64,000 nt of DNA, from positions 47,006,562 to 47,070,561 of the forward strand of contig NC_063168.1 of the NCBI RefSeq assembly GCF_023159225.1, written 5' to 3'. A program made the position numbers and the translations under genes. The stretch is from Perognathus longimembris pacificus. Lineage: Eukaryota; Chordata; Mammalia; Rodentia; Heteromyidae. Below the pieces are notes generated by a model. That model was not told where the DNA came from, did no database searches, and saw only the letters and a program-made list of their open reading frames with translations. Below, piece by piece: positions 53,638 through 64,000 of this stretch; the first letter of the stretch is position 1, and every line of letters starts with the position of its first letter.

Positions 53638-54115
53638 AGGTCATCCCTAATCTGAAAATCTAACATCTAAATCCCATGAAATTCAAACTTTTTGATGCCA
53701 ACATGACACACAGCATTTCAGACTTTGAATTTTTGGATTCAAGATATTCAACTAGCTGAGTGCCAGTAACTCACACCTGTAATCCTGGCTACTTAGGAGG
53801 CTGATATGTGAATATCAAAGTTTGAAGCCAGCTTGGGCAGAAATGTCTGAGACTCTTATCTGTAACTAACCACCAAAACAAAACAAAACAAAACCAGAAA
53901 TGGAGCCATGGCCAAAGTGGTACAACAAAAAAACTCAAGATAACAACACCCAGGCCCTGAGTTCAAGCCCCATTACTGGAATACACACAAAAGAATAAAA
54001 GATGTTTAACTAGAAAAATGCACAAAAACATTCCAAATTTTGAGAAACCTCAAAATATGAAACATTCATAAACCCAAATGTTTTAGATAAAGAAAAATCA
54101 ACCTACCCATAATTG
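53638..54115 (-). mobile_element. Old DNA-transposon-like repeat, split by a SINE
   Basis: The left end 'ggtcatccctaatctgaaaa' and right end 'agataaagaaaaatcaacct' are imperfect inverted repeats. Both contain 'atctaaa'/'tttagat' motifs seen in a widespread mammalian non-autonomous element whose name I do not recall with certainty. A SINE occupies 53756-53999. Confidence 0.45.
53756..53999 (+). repeat. 7SL-ID composite SINE with diverged TSD
   Basis: 'gagtgccagtaactcacacc', 'gatatgtgaatatcaaagtt', a spacer with an expanded AAAAC array, 'gccctgagttcaagccccat'. Flanks 'agatattcaactag' (53742-53755) and 'agatgtttaactag' (54000-54013) differ at two positions. Confidence 0.9.
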
Positions 54116-54178
54116 AAAAATTAAGAAAGAAATTCCAGCTATCTGCAGGGATACTCTTCAATAAAAACCCTCTGGAGT

Positions 54179-54418
54179 TAAGCACTGGTAGCTCATATCT
54201 GTAATCCTAGCTACTGGGAAGGCTGAGATATAATGATTTCAGTTCAAGTAGACAAAGCCAAGAGAATCATATCCAACTAACTAGCAAAAAGCTAAAAGTG
54301 GAGGTGTGGATCAAGTGGTAGAGCACAACCACCTTGAGTAGAAAAGGTCAAACAAGAACTTAATGTCCATAGTTTAAGCCCCAGTACTGGAACAAAAATA
54401 AATAATTAAAATAAAAAA
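54179..54418 (+). repeat. 7SL-ID composite SINE
   Basis: 'gcactggtagctcatatctg', 'gagatataatgatttcagtt', 'gtggatcaagtggtagagca', 'catagtttaagccccagtac', A-rich tail. More diverged than average. Confidence 0.88.
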
Positions 54419-56355
54419 GCTCTTTTGAATTTGGGATGGTCAATGGAGCTGGTCTGACCATTCCATCCAAAAGAGGGAAGCTCAAGAAAAGGAGAGGAAG
54501 TGCTCAGAAATAGAAGCAATTTCTAGTCAGCTCCTGAGAATAGAGGCAAGCAAGCTATTGAGGATTTCTAAATGTAAGATGGTTCCATAAGAAATCCCTC
54601 TAAGGAGTGATATTACTAGAATAAAAGTGAAAGAACTGGAAATGTCTCCTATCTGGTGCCAATTAAGACAGATTAAGTCGAAATCAGAAGCCAGTTCTAT
54701 CTCCCTCCATTCCTTTACTTTTGTTGCCATTTTGTGTTGTTAGTTTCTTGGTCTTTTATATGTCCTAGCTAAATGAAGAACAAAGTGGATTCTCACCCCT
54801 ATACTGGCCAAAAATCATAGAGAGTCAAAGCACCCTTTCAGGAGGCAGAGAGAACAATGGTGTCAGGAGACCTAGAGCAAACAGGATGTGGAGATCCAGG
54901 AGGGAGGACAGGGCAAGGACAGCAGGGGGTGTCCCCCTCCTCACCTGCTAAGGTTCTACAGGTATGGCACTAGATCTTTGAGAAGAAAATACAATCACCA
55001 TCAGCTATGTCAAACTATTGCATTTTATTTGGAAGCATCTTGCTAAGGATTAAAACAACATCTTCCTTTGATCTCCGAGGATAATCTACATAGCATCATG
55101 GACATTGATGGAAGGGTGGTCATAAAAGGATTTGCTTTCAATTCTGAGATGAACAAGGGCTTTGTTGGGGAAAGGAGGTGGAGAATAAAGATGAAAAAAC
55201 ATATGGGGCCTCAAAGAAGACCTAGAGCTCTCTGAGGGAAAGCTGTGGTCACATGATTGGCCACATGCTCAAAAGAGACCTAAGCAATCATTTCCTAGTC
55301 CTCACTTGCCCCCATGGTAAAGGGCATTAGAGCTGCTTCACGTTGGCATTTGGTACAAAATTCTAATAAAGGGTCTGATACAGGAACAAGAGACTACATC
55401 GTGGCCAGACTTCCTGGTGAGGCACAATCTAATTATCAGCCTTTCAGCTTCCTGTAAGAAGATTCTAGCTGGGTGGGATAACTCAGATTTGGGTTCTCAT
55501 GCACACACCCTTTGCCCCTCCCCTCCCCTCAGATTCTTGTCATGCCTTCTGCTTATTCAGAAAGGTCTACATGTTTCCAAGCAAATCAAAAGATGATGTC
55601 AAATGGCACCTACACCCATCACATAGCCCTAGGAGAAGGACAGTACCAGACCCTAAGAACTGACCTAGAGAAATAGGAACAAAGTCACATGAACTACTTC
55701 AGTAGCAACTCCACGTTCAAGGGCAAGGAGAAAATGGGTGCCCCTCTTCTGACTCCTGCCAACACCCTCAAAAGGATCTGGAAAAGCAAGGTATCTCTTT
55801 CGAGGCTCCAGCAAATCAAATGCAAGGGATTGCAGGTGGTATTTAACAGAGCCCTAGAATGTCCTTCTCATAATTTAAAAAAGTAATTATTTTAACCACT
55901 GATGTGTGTAATAAACTCTTGTCAGACTGACATTAAAATCTGTTTCTTTTCTTTGCTCTCCACCCCCTCTACCAGAAGACCTTGTATCCCACGAGCATGA
56001 CACAGGCTCTATTATTGTGATGTTAGAATTTCTTCAAGGAACTCTATGATGGGCAGTTATTTTGCAAAGTGGTGTAGAGATGGTGTCTACCATCTCCATG
56101 CAGGAAAGGAAAGAAAGATTGTAATGTTCAACCTGCAGGCCAGGATTGGGTTCTTTTCTGTAGGTGGTAAAGGTTTCATTAAAATCATTGTGGGAACTAG
56201 GAGACTAGCACAAGCTGAGTGCAAACTAAAAATGGTGCAAGGAATAGAAGATAAAGACTGAGAAATGGCATATATCTCTTCCAGCTTTGCAATAATCTGC
56301 ATTCTGCATGGTCTGAAGTAATGAATCCCCAAGCTTCTGCAGGCAAGTTTCCTTT
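54419..56355. other. Unassigned stretch, repeat-poor
   Basis: No SINE or LINE recognised over about 1.9 kb. Frames of 60-81 codons on either strand are unrecognised. Confidence 0.4.
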
Positions 56356-56359
56356 CTTA

Positions 56360-56388
56360 GGGGCGGGGGTGGGGGGTGGGGGGGAGGG
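56360..56388 (+). other. Strong G-quadruplex motif
   Basis: Five G-runs of 4, 5, 6, 7 and 3 separated by single bases (C, T, T, A). This fits the canonical quadruplex pattern with one-base loops, the most stable class. Confidence 0.75.
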
Positions 56389-56549
56389 AGGCGCCCATTA
56401 TGTTTGCAAGTTGTGCAAGCACAGAGTACATTCTTGCATGTGTTGCTTAGCTCTTCACAATCAAATCAAAGGCACAGAGAGGTGGTTCCAAAACAACATC
56501 CACTAGTAACCCTTCTCCTCCAATAGGTCCCATGAGCTCTCAGGAAGAA

Positions 56550-56960
56550 GTCCACCCTATTCACCCTGACAGTCCAAACCCTCCGCAACCTAGGTGCCCC
56601 CTACCTTACCTCAGATCACCCCCAGACTTGCTCTGCTCCAGTCTGTCTAACCTTACTATCTCAAGGACATACCACATGATTTCCAGTATGTTGGCCCTCC
56701 ACCCAGGATGCTTTGACATTTATCAACCTGTCCCAGCTACTCATCATATCCTACATGAACCTTTCTTCAAGCCCCACTTGGCTTCTCCTTGAAGAAACAC
56801 GCAAACAGTACATATGAATTTCTCAAGGAACTCTTGTCTCTGACAAGATGCACTGAGTTCTGTATAAGTCCCAGGAAGAGAGGCATCCTATCTCTTTTGT
56901 ACCTGTCAGCACTTCACACGGGTCTGAACTGCCTTTGGTGCCCAAAGGGCACATACAGGG
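56550..56960 (+). repeat. L2-like LINE fragment
   Basis: 'cccagacttgctctgctcca', 'ttggccctccacccaggatg', 'cccacttggcttctccttga' follow roughly the L2 3' coding-end order. Low identity. Confidence 0.4.
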
Positions 56961-57725
56961 CAGAGGCAGCATCAGGAATCTTGATCCTATCCTTCTCTTT
57001 TGCCCCATGTCTTAGACCCAGAAAACTCAAGAAACACAGAGAGGCAGAGGTGAAGGGGAAAGCATCGTTGTTACTCTGGACAGAGATGGGAAGAAGTGGT
57101 TATTATTTCCAAGTCAGGATCCTGTAGCTCCTTTATCTCCTAGCTAAAATATCTACTTTTCTTTAGTACTTAGACTGGAGAAAGCCTACCTGGAAAGTAA
57201 GGAGTGCACCTCTGTTCTAGAAACAGTCATAAGAATCTATGGGAAGGACTCTGCATGTGGGCAGTGAATTTGGGCCCCATGTCAGTAGAGTTCAGTAGAG
57301 ATCAATAACCACAAAGTTCTGTGTCCACTCCTGACACACACGCTACATGGCCTGTGTCTGACTTCTCATCCCACCAACACTCCTGAGGCCAGACCCTCCC
57401 AAGCTGCCCAGCCTACAATCTTTCAACCAGCTTCTCGTATTTACCCCCCTCCCAATTTCTACTAGAAGCATCTCCCCTCTGGGCATGACCATAAGTATAT
57501 TTATAACTTTACACATGCACAAACTTGAAATGCCCACCACTGATCTCTTCTCTATAACTAAAATTCCACTCCATCCTTCAAGGTTTCATGTTAGAGAAAA
57601 CTGTAAAGCCTCCATAACTCACCAATTCTTCACCTTACCAGAGATGTGGAGAGGGGAGGGGAGGGACCCAATCCTCCCTTAGACTTTTTTGGCACAATGT
57701 TGCCTGAGCCTCTTTCGAGCCATTG
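56961..57725. other. Unassigned; possible L2 remnants
   Basis: 57550-57640 ('ccatccttcaaggtttcatg', 'taaagcctccataactc') is L2-like. The rest is not recognised. Confidence 0.35.
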
Positions 57726-57741
57726 ACTCCACCAGATTTTT

Positions 57742-57950
57742 TTTTTTTTTTTTTTTGGCCAGTCCTGGGCCTTGGACTCAGGGCCTGAGTACTGTCCCTG
57801 GCTTCTTCCCGCTCAAGGCTAGCACTCTGCCACTTGAGCCACAGCGCCGCTTCTGGCCATTTTCTGTATATGTGGTGCTGGGGAATCGAACCTAGGGCCT
57901 CGTGTATCCGAGGCAGGCACTCTTGCCACTAGGCTATATCCCCAGCCCCA
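57742..57950 (-). repeat. ID-ID composite SINE, antisense, young copy with TSD
   Basis: T-tail 57735-57756, then the same order as 42983-43196. On the minus strand the head has 'tagcctagtggc' and B box 'ggttcgattcc'. Exact 16-bp target-site duplication actccaccagattttt at 57726-57741 and 57951-57966. The long duplication, uninterrupted T-run and high identity to the other copy mark it as one of the youngest insertions here. Confidence 0.95.
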
Positions 57951-58004
57951 ACTCCACCAGATTTTTAAAAATCAGTTTCCCCACTAAATCGAAAACTTCC
58001 AGAT

Positions 58005-58433
58005 GACATTTGAGGTGGAACTATGACCCCTCCAAAAGATATGCTGACATCCTAAACGTAAGTTCCTGTGTACATGACCTAATTTAGAAATAGAGCCTTT
58101 GCAGATGTAATCAAGTTAAGATGACATCATTAGGCTGAACCCTGTATCTAATGTCTAGGGGTCCTTATAGGGAGAAAGGACTGAGAGATGGAGGGAAGAC
58201 AGCTGTGCAAAGCCAGAGCCAGAAGCAGAGCTATGCCAACACAAGCCAAGGAATGCCTGGTGCTACTAGAGGCTCAAGTTGACCAAAATGGATTCCCCTC
58301 AGGTTTCAGGGGTATCCTTCCAGCACCTTGACACAAACCTCAAGCCTCCAGAATCAGGAAAGAATATATTTTTGCTGCTGAAAGCCACTCAATATGTGGG
58401 CTTTGTTACAGCAGCCCTGGGAAACATAAATGG
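58005..58433 (+). mobile_element. ERVL-MaLR solo LTR (MLT1-like)
   Basis: Landmarks in order: 'cccctccaaaagatatgctg', 'catgacctaatttagaaata', 'gcagatgtaatcaagttaag', 'aatgtctaggggtccttata', 'ccagcaccttgacacaaacc', 'tgctgaaagccactcaatat' and the end 'gttacagcagccctgggaaa'. No internal retroviral genes. Confidence 0.82.
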
Positions 58434-59550
58434 GTAGGAGTTATGTCTTGTTTGCTCTTTTGGACCCCAAATGGCTACAGAGTCCTTGAAACTCAGTCAT
58501 CTCTTAGTGAATTCAAATTAAATGAATCACCACACATCAAGGAACTTTTGTCATGAATGGAAACATTTCTATAAAAATGAATCCCTTAAATTTCTATTAA
58601 ACCTTACTTTCCAAAGACACAACTATGAATACACAATCAGTGGAACCTCAGAGATATACTTGGTATTCAGAACAAGCTATAGAGATAGGTCAGGTTTGAA
58701 GCCATCGGTCCTCCATCACCTGGCTTGCCCATGCCTTGTGGAAACAGTGCCATAGTAGCTGGCTGGCCTGCTGGTGTACACCTTAGGAAAGATATTGTCC
58801 ATCCCTCAGAAGCAATGACCTTGTCCTCCTGAGCACAGGGCTCAGCTCCATGGAGCTTCCAAACCAGCCAGCAAAATCTAGATTCCCTAAGAAGGGCATA
58901 GAGAGGAGTGTTTGAGGAAGACAGTCTTGCTTCACATGCACAGTAAAGCAGAGCATAATTATCAAGATGTCAATAACTGACACTAAACCACTTTCAATTC
59001 AACCAAGTGGACACTTGAACTGAGAGCCTTTTTAAGAAAGACAGCTGGGGAGGAGGCAGAGATGATAAGTTTTTCCCTTTTTGTTTTCTCTAATACATGC
59101 TGAAAACCAACATGTGAGGAAGATTCCAGAAAACCCTTTGCTGGATCAAGGAGCAACTCTCCTTAAGCTTGCATGTTGGTTTCCTCCAGTGTGGTGGCCA
59201 TAAATAATACTCATGAGTCACAGAAAAAACCCACAGTCTCTCTGGAGACACAGCAGGCGAGCAACAGGTGCACTCAGCCTGCTCCTGTGCAGAAAGCAAG
59301 GCTAGGGTGGAGAGCAGGGGGGAGGGTGTGAAGAACTATCCATCTTCCATAAAAATGCAAACAGACAACTGTCCAGTCCATCCACGGACGGACACAGCGC
59401 CTTGATTTCCAGCTTGAGCCTGGTTAAACCTTCTAGGTATCAGTTAATATTAAGTCATACAGAATGATGCTCAACCAAGTTCATGCTTTTTCTCATTATG
59501 AGTATTTTGAAGCTTTTTGTACAATAACATCAATGTTTGGGGTCTTTTGT
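58434..59550. other. Unassigned stretch
   Basis: No recognised repeats. Frames up to 77 codons, not recognised. Confidence 0.4.
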
Positions 59551-59554
59551 GGGG

Positions 59555-59660
59555 GGAGTGTTGTGCTGGTATTAGGGTTTGAACTATAAGCCACATGCTA
59601 CTACTTGGCTTTTTCACTCAGAGCTGGCACTTTAACCACTTGAATCAAAACTCCACTTTG
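59555..59660 (-). repeat. SINE right half, antisense
   Basis: 'ggtattagggtttgaactat', 'tcactcagagctggcacttt' and 'cacttgaatcaaaactccac' match the reversed ID-like half of the 7SL-ID SINE. Confidence 0.65.
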
Positions 59661-59687
59661 AAGCATTTTGAGTTTATTGTTCTTGTC

Positions 59688-59895
59688 TTTGCTATACTAG
59701 GGTTTGAACTCAGGGCCTCCCAGTTGCTAGACAGGTGCTTTACCATTTAAGCTAATGCATCAAGACCTTTTGCTTTTGTTATTTTTCAGATAAGGTCTTC
59801 CTTTTTTTCCCAGACTGGCCTCAAAACAAGATCCTTCTGACTCTGCCTCCAGAATAGTTAGGATTACAGGCAGGCACCATTATATACAGCTGCTT
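59688..59895 (-). repeat. Old 7SL-ID SINE, antisense
   Basis: 'agggtttgaactcagggcct', 'ttgctagacaggtgctttac', 'cagataaggtcttccttttt', 'gttaggattacaggcaggca'. Complete antisense ID-then-7SL order. Confidence 0.82.
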
Positions 59896-60232
59896 CTGGG
59901 AGTTACTAAACATAAAATCATTTCCAAAATATGTCTTTCATGTCCTCATTGGTACCCTGTTATGTGCTTTATCTGCCTTGGAGGATCCAATATGGCCTGT
60001 GATAACTTCTTCCTAAATTCTGGGAACATCATGATGCTCCATGATTGCCTGTCTTCTATTCCCCATTCCAATTCCCAAAAGTATATTAGTCTTTTCACTT
60101 GATATTATGCAAAGGGATGATCACTTGGGTTGGTTACTTCTCTAATACTACTATACCCACTCTATAGACTCAAATATCAATTTGAGGTTCATCTGTAACT
60201 CCGAATTTATTTTAATTAAAAAAATGAAAAAA

Positions 60233-60250
60233 CACAGTAATATTACTGTG
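60233..60250. other. Perfect 18-bp palindrome
   Basis: cacagtaatattactgtg reads identically on both strands, centred on AATATT. It sits just before a SINE insertion. Confidence 0.6.
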
Positions 60251-60269
60251 AGGGGAAAGGGGAGATAAG

Positions 60270-60503
60270 AGAGAGTCAGCACTAGGGCTTAAACTCAGGG
60301 CCTCATATTGTTGCTTGTTTGTTTTTGCTCAAGACTGGCACCCTGCCACTTAAGTTACAGCTCTACATTCAGCTTTTGGCTGGCTAACTAGAGATAAGAG
60401 TCTCACAAATGTTTCTGACCAGGCTGGCTTCAAACCATGACCCTCAGATCTCAGCCTTCTGAGTAGCTAGGATTACAGGCATGAGCCACTGACACCTGGC
60501 TTG
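60270..60503 (-). repeat. 7SL-ID composite SINE, antisense
   Basis: 'agggcttaaactcagggcct', 'gctcaagactggcaccctgc', 'ggctaactagagataagagt', 'gatctcagccttctgagtag', 'gccactgacacctggctt'. Full-length. Confidence 0.92.
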
Positions 60504-61145
60504 AACGTACTATTTTTAAAGGCAGTATATAGTCTTTGCCTCCAGACTGATCAGATGAGCAGTGTTCCATCATCCACAGAATAGCAGGCCCCATGTGGAA
60601 AAACCCAGCCATACCAGAACAGGGTCCTTACCATCCAGGAAGCTCCTTTCTGTGCTTGCTGCTAAGTTGGCAGGGGGACCAGTGGCCTGAGACCTTAACT
60701 TGTTCCCACTAAGCCTGTACCAGCCAAGAAGAGCAGCATATCCTGATGGGTAACATGATTACTTCTCACACAGACATCTCTGACATCATTTTCAATTAAA
60801 CACTAACATGATAGAAATTGAGAGCTGTGAAGAACTAAGGAGTAGACACTGGCTAAACTCATTGTTGACCAAAAGATGGCTATACCATAGAGTTTGTCCA
60901 AAGGAGAAATAGAAGATAAGCCTGAAATAATCATTTTCAACTGTGTAAGAAAAAAGGAAGCAGGATGAAGTGCATGGTGATTAGCTCATTTGTTCTCAAA
61001 AGACACATAGATATTATACTCTTAGAATGCATAAAATACTTCTGGAAGGATAAACCAGCCTCTGGGGAAGATAGGGAGAGTCTAGGAAAAGAGGAAAATT
61101 TACTTTTAACCACTTGCCTTTCTATTGTTTGAATTTATACTATAT
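60504..61145. other. Unassigned stretch
   Basis: No repeat or frame of note. Confidence 0.4.
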
Positions 61146-61149
61146 GCAT

Positions 61150-61345
61150 TTATTTGGTGATACTGGGATTTGAACTCAGGGCCTTGCATTTGCTAAGCAG
61201 GTGTTCTACCAAAGGCTCATACTCCCAGCCTGGAGTTTTGCTTTCTACATTTTTCAAATAGGGTTTTTATTATATTCAGGTCATCCTGGATCATGATCCT
61301 CTCAGTAAACAGAATTACAGGTCTGAGCTACCAGCACCCCAATTC
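61150..61345 (-). repeat. Old 7SL-ID SINE, antisense
   Basis: 'gggatttgaactcagggcct', 'tgctaagcaggtgttctacc', 'aaatagggtttttattatat' and 'acagaattacaggtctgagc'. Diverged. Confidence 0.8.
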
Positions 61346-61469
61346 AGTTTTTAATATTAAAATATATACAATAAAATTCATAAGCCATGCATTAGTATAT
61401 TATGTGGTATAAATTATTGTTAAAAATGACTCTACTAGAGATGGTTAAAAAGGAGAAAGACCCTGAAAC

Positions 61470-61565
61470 TGCCTCCTACCTTCATTTTACCAAGAAAGAA
61501 AACAAAGTACAGAGAACAAACAGCCTGAGAATCGGTGTAGGCTGGACCTCTAGCCCTTCAGTTCA
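61470..61565 (-). repeat. Possible MIR remnant, antisense
   Basis: 'cttcattttaccaagaaaga' then 'aaacaaagtacagag' recalls the antisense MIR centre (cattttacagatgaggaaac). Weak. Confidence 0.3.
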
Positions 61566-61644
61566 CTTCAGTTCTGGTTGCTTTAATCTTCTGAAAGCTT
61601 TCTGTATAATAACATGAATGTTTTTGTGGTGGTTATTTGAGAGG

Positions 61645-61998
61645 AAGAAACGATCTGGATTTGAATTCAGGGCCACGTGCTTACTAGGCAGGCACTCTAC
61701 CACTTGAGCCATGCCTCCAGCCTCTTCTGCATTGGTTAGTATGGAGGGAAATAACTTGCTTTCTATCTGGGCTGACTGGGCTGTGATCCTCCTTCTTGAG
61801 TTTCTCCAGGTCTCTGTGAATGACAGGCACACACCACTGGACATGCTGATTGGTTGAGATAGAGTCTCAGCAAACTTCTATGCCAGGACTGGCCTTGACC
61901 CAGAAGCCTACCCCTCCCAACTTCCTCCACTCACCCACCCCTGATCTCCATCTCAAGTAGCAAGGATTATAGGCTTGAGCTACTATACCCAGCTTCAT
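61645..61998 (-). repeat. Three-module SINE, antisense
   Basis: ID-like 61650-61725 ('tgaattcagggccacgtgct', 'ccacttgagccatgcctcca'). First 7SL-like unit to about 61845 ('cacacaccactggacatgct'). Second unit 61855-61995 ('gatagagtctcagcaaactt', 'ggattataggcttgagctac', 'tatacccagctt'). Confidence 0.68.
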
Positions 61999-62127
61999 TT
62001 CAGTTCTTTCTCTTCTAACACACTATTCTCTTACTTAATGGCCATGTTCTGCCTGCTAAGGTTACCTGATGTCTACTCCCTGATTACATGAGGCAACAGT
62101 GGTCTTTAATTCATATATACAAGATAT

Positions 62128-62218
62128 GCCTTTTTTTTTCTTTTGGCTGTACTGGGGTTTGAACTCAGGCCTTCACTAGGCAAGCACTTGCCCATTTGAG
62201 CCACACCTTCAGCCCTAT
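62128..62218 (-). repeat. ID-like SINE, antisense
   Basis: T-rich 62130-62140, 'actggggtttgaactcaggc', 'ctaggcaagcacttgcccat', 'ttgagccacaccttcagccc'. ID-like half only. Confidence 0.8.
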
Positions 62219-63575
62219 AAACAGGGGCTCTGTGAGCCAGATCTTTTTTGGGGGGAGAGGGTAAATTAAATTCTATTTCCATGTAGCATAAAAGTTGTGC
62301 TTACATCACTCCCTTCTTGTAAAGCAAGTAAATGATCTCCAACTTATTAAGTTTCTTTAACCCTGCTTTTCTTTTATGAGGTTTGCCTGAAACAAAACAC
62401 ACTCTATGGCTCATTTGTACTTGCAATGTCTTGTTTATTTTCCCTGTGCTCCTAAAATGTCCTGGCCATATCACCCTATCTGCTGTGCAACTTGAACTCT
62501 CGGAAAGCGGGTGGCAACTCACACGCTGTTGGTACACAGTGAATCCTGCCTGGCAAAGGCTGTGCAGACACTCTCTGACACCATGGTTTCTCCCACTAAT
62601 GTGCACTGACCCAGAGGCCAAGGTGCAGGGGTTACAGGTGCAATCTATAGTCTTATCGCCAGTAATTAGAAAGTACATTCTTCCAACACAGAGAGGACAC
62701 TTTATTCTACTCTGTTTTCAGTTCCTTATTTTTCTTGACTTACCAGGGCAATAGCTGGAATGTTACATAAGTCAGGGAGAGTCTAAATAGTTGGTCTCTT
62801 TAAAAAAAAAACAACAACCACAAAATCAACACAATCATTTGGTGGTTTAGGCATTTGTCATGAACAAAGCCCAGATTGATGCTCTATTACTTATGCATAA
62901 TATATTTGTCCAAGTGAAATTCTCTTCATTTTGCTAAATTCTAGCCTCTGCTGTTTAGAAATGCTCAGAATAGTTGCTTTATTTGACCTTATTTTAAGGC
63001 TAGTGGGGTGTGTGGGAGAAGGAACTCTCACATGGTACCTTTAAAATAATATTGCAAAAAAAAGAAAGGAGCTTAAAAACTAAAGTTTGAACATCAAACT
63101 TACTTTTCTTCTATCCTGCTCTGGGCAGATCTCAACTATGACATCTTACTCTAGGGAATTCCTTTTTTTTTTTTAATATGATTTTTTTAACCTGCCCACC
63201 CATTAATTAATTGAAAGTATTTCCTGCTGGCCTCCAAGTGCTCAGGGATCTCTTGTAGCAATTTTCTCACCTATAATTATGTTGATGGACTGTGTAACAG
63301 GTTGCATCATTATCTGAGTCAAATTAATGTTGGTGTGAATGTAATGTCCAATAGGAAGGCTCTTTGCTTGCTGGGACCCAAGAGATGGCCCCAGAGGAGC
63401 TTCCCCTGGAGGCACTGCTACAAGATGGAAACTTAGCCCCCCAGATCAGGGAGGGGTGTGTCATCTGGGTAAGCTCCATAAAGGACACCAACTATCCCCA
63501 CCACCTGACTGCCAAAACATTTCCAAGCAGGGCACTGAATGCCAGATAGAAACCTGGCACAACAGAGCTGCCTTT
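62219..63575. other. Unassigned stretch
   Basis: Includes frames of 123 codons (62383-62754, +) and 125 codons (62301-62678, -) overlapping on opposite strands. Neither is recognised and at most one could be real. T-rich runs at 63162-63188. Confidence 0.35.
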
Positions 63576-63579
63576 ATCT

Positions 63580-63665
63580 GGCATTTTTTGAGTGGGGTTG
63601 TTGAGAATCAAACTGGGGTCTTGATCATGCCAGGCAAACACTCCACTACCAAGTGATGTTCCTTG
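63580..63665 (-). repeat. ID-like SINE fragment, antisense
   Basis: 'gttgagaatcaaactggggt', 'catgccaggcaaacactcca' and 'ctaccaagtgatgttccttg' resemble a reversed ID unit. Confidence 0.5.
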
Positions 63666-64000
63666 CCCCATCCCCCTAACATTTCAAGGCACAGAACAAT
63701 TATCTGGTAGTAAGGACTCCTTTCTCTGAAATACTAGAACAATGCCCTCGTTAGAGACTACCTTTCTTCATCAGGCAGTCTAGCTTGCTTCTGAGATGCT
63801 CGTGTTTCAAGAACCTAATGTCATGACTTCCCCTTACAGGTGAGCAGTAAAAAAGAGGGTAATGGGAGACACTCGGCACTCTTGCATGCTGCAGTAAAGA
63901 GCCCTGCACATGCCCCTGTACACACAGATTCTTCAGGAAGACAGTGCTGGAGGTGGAATTACAAGCTAATGGGGATGTATATTTTTCATTTTGATAAAGA
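63666..64000. other. Unassigned stretch to window edge
   Basis: No recognised repeat, RNA or frame. Confidence 0.4.

Noticed and set aside
62301..62754. Two opposite-strand frames of 123 and 125 codons
   Set aside because: They overlap almost fully on opposite strands, resemble nothing known and are probably a stop-poor interval.

Overview
This window is mammalian nuclear DNA with the repeat landscape of a rodent. The main clue is the SINE set. It has dozens of composite elements joining a 7SL/B1-like half to an ID-like (tRNA-derived) half, plus double-ID composites whose conserved motifs include 'ctcaagtggtagag', 'gccttgagcaaaaag' and 'ggccctgagttcaagcc'. I associate this set with castorimorph rodents, most likely Geomyoidea (kangaroo rats or pocket mice). 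The lineage comes from memory of such genomes and is not checked. Old placental repeats (MIR, L2, MaLR LTRs) and rodent L1 fragments fit.

I found no supportable protein-coding gene, exon chain, CpG island or intact non-coding RNA gene. The long open frames are either repeat-derived (SINE, microsatellite or L1 translations) or short, unrecognised and without gene structure. The window is best read as intergenic or deep-intronic sequence.

Layout: 1-2.6 kb holds GA-rich sequence, MIR, SINEs and microsatellites. 4.2-5.7 kb is an old antisense L1 split by SINEs, and 5.7-6.3 kb is a SINE cluster. 9.9-10.65 kb is a nested SINE block. 10.7-17.4 kb is mostly unassigned, with scattered SINE, MIR and L2 pieces. 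17.4-23.2 kb has an L1 3' scrap, SINEs and microsatellites. 23.2-26.4 kb is repeat-poor. 28.3-31.1 kb holds a 333-bp direct duplication. 31.2-35.1 kb is SINE/MIR-rich. 36.7-37.4 kb has a MIR and a MaLR LTR. 39.1 kb carries a tRNA-Trp 5'-half insertion. 40.6-42.2 kb has a MaLR LTR and a truncated antisense L1. 45.3-46.5 kb holds an LTR remnant and SINEs. 46.6-50.6 kb is a dead sense L1 containing a younger antisense L1. 50.6-64 kb has L2, SINEs, an MLT1-type LTR and unassigned sequence.

The observations most worth following are three. (1) A 36-bp insert at 39,121-39,156 matches the 5' half of tRNA-Trp, ends in the anticodon loop and is flanked by perfect 15-bp direct repeats, so it looks like a retroposed tRNA half. 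(2) A ~330-bp segment is duplicated about 2.4 kb away at ~98% identity, and one copy cleanly interrupts a SINE. (3) A perfect 24-bp palindrome abuts two TATAAAA motifs. Coordinates of old repeats are approximate, and family names are from recall because no library search was possible.
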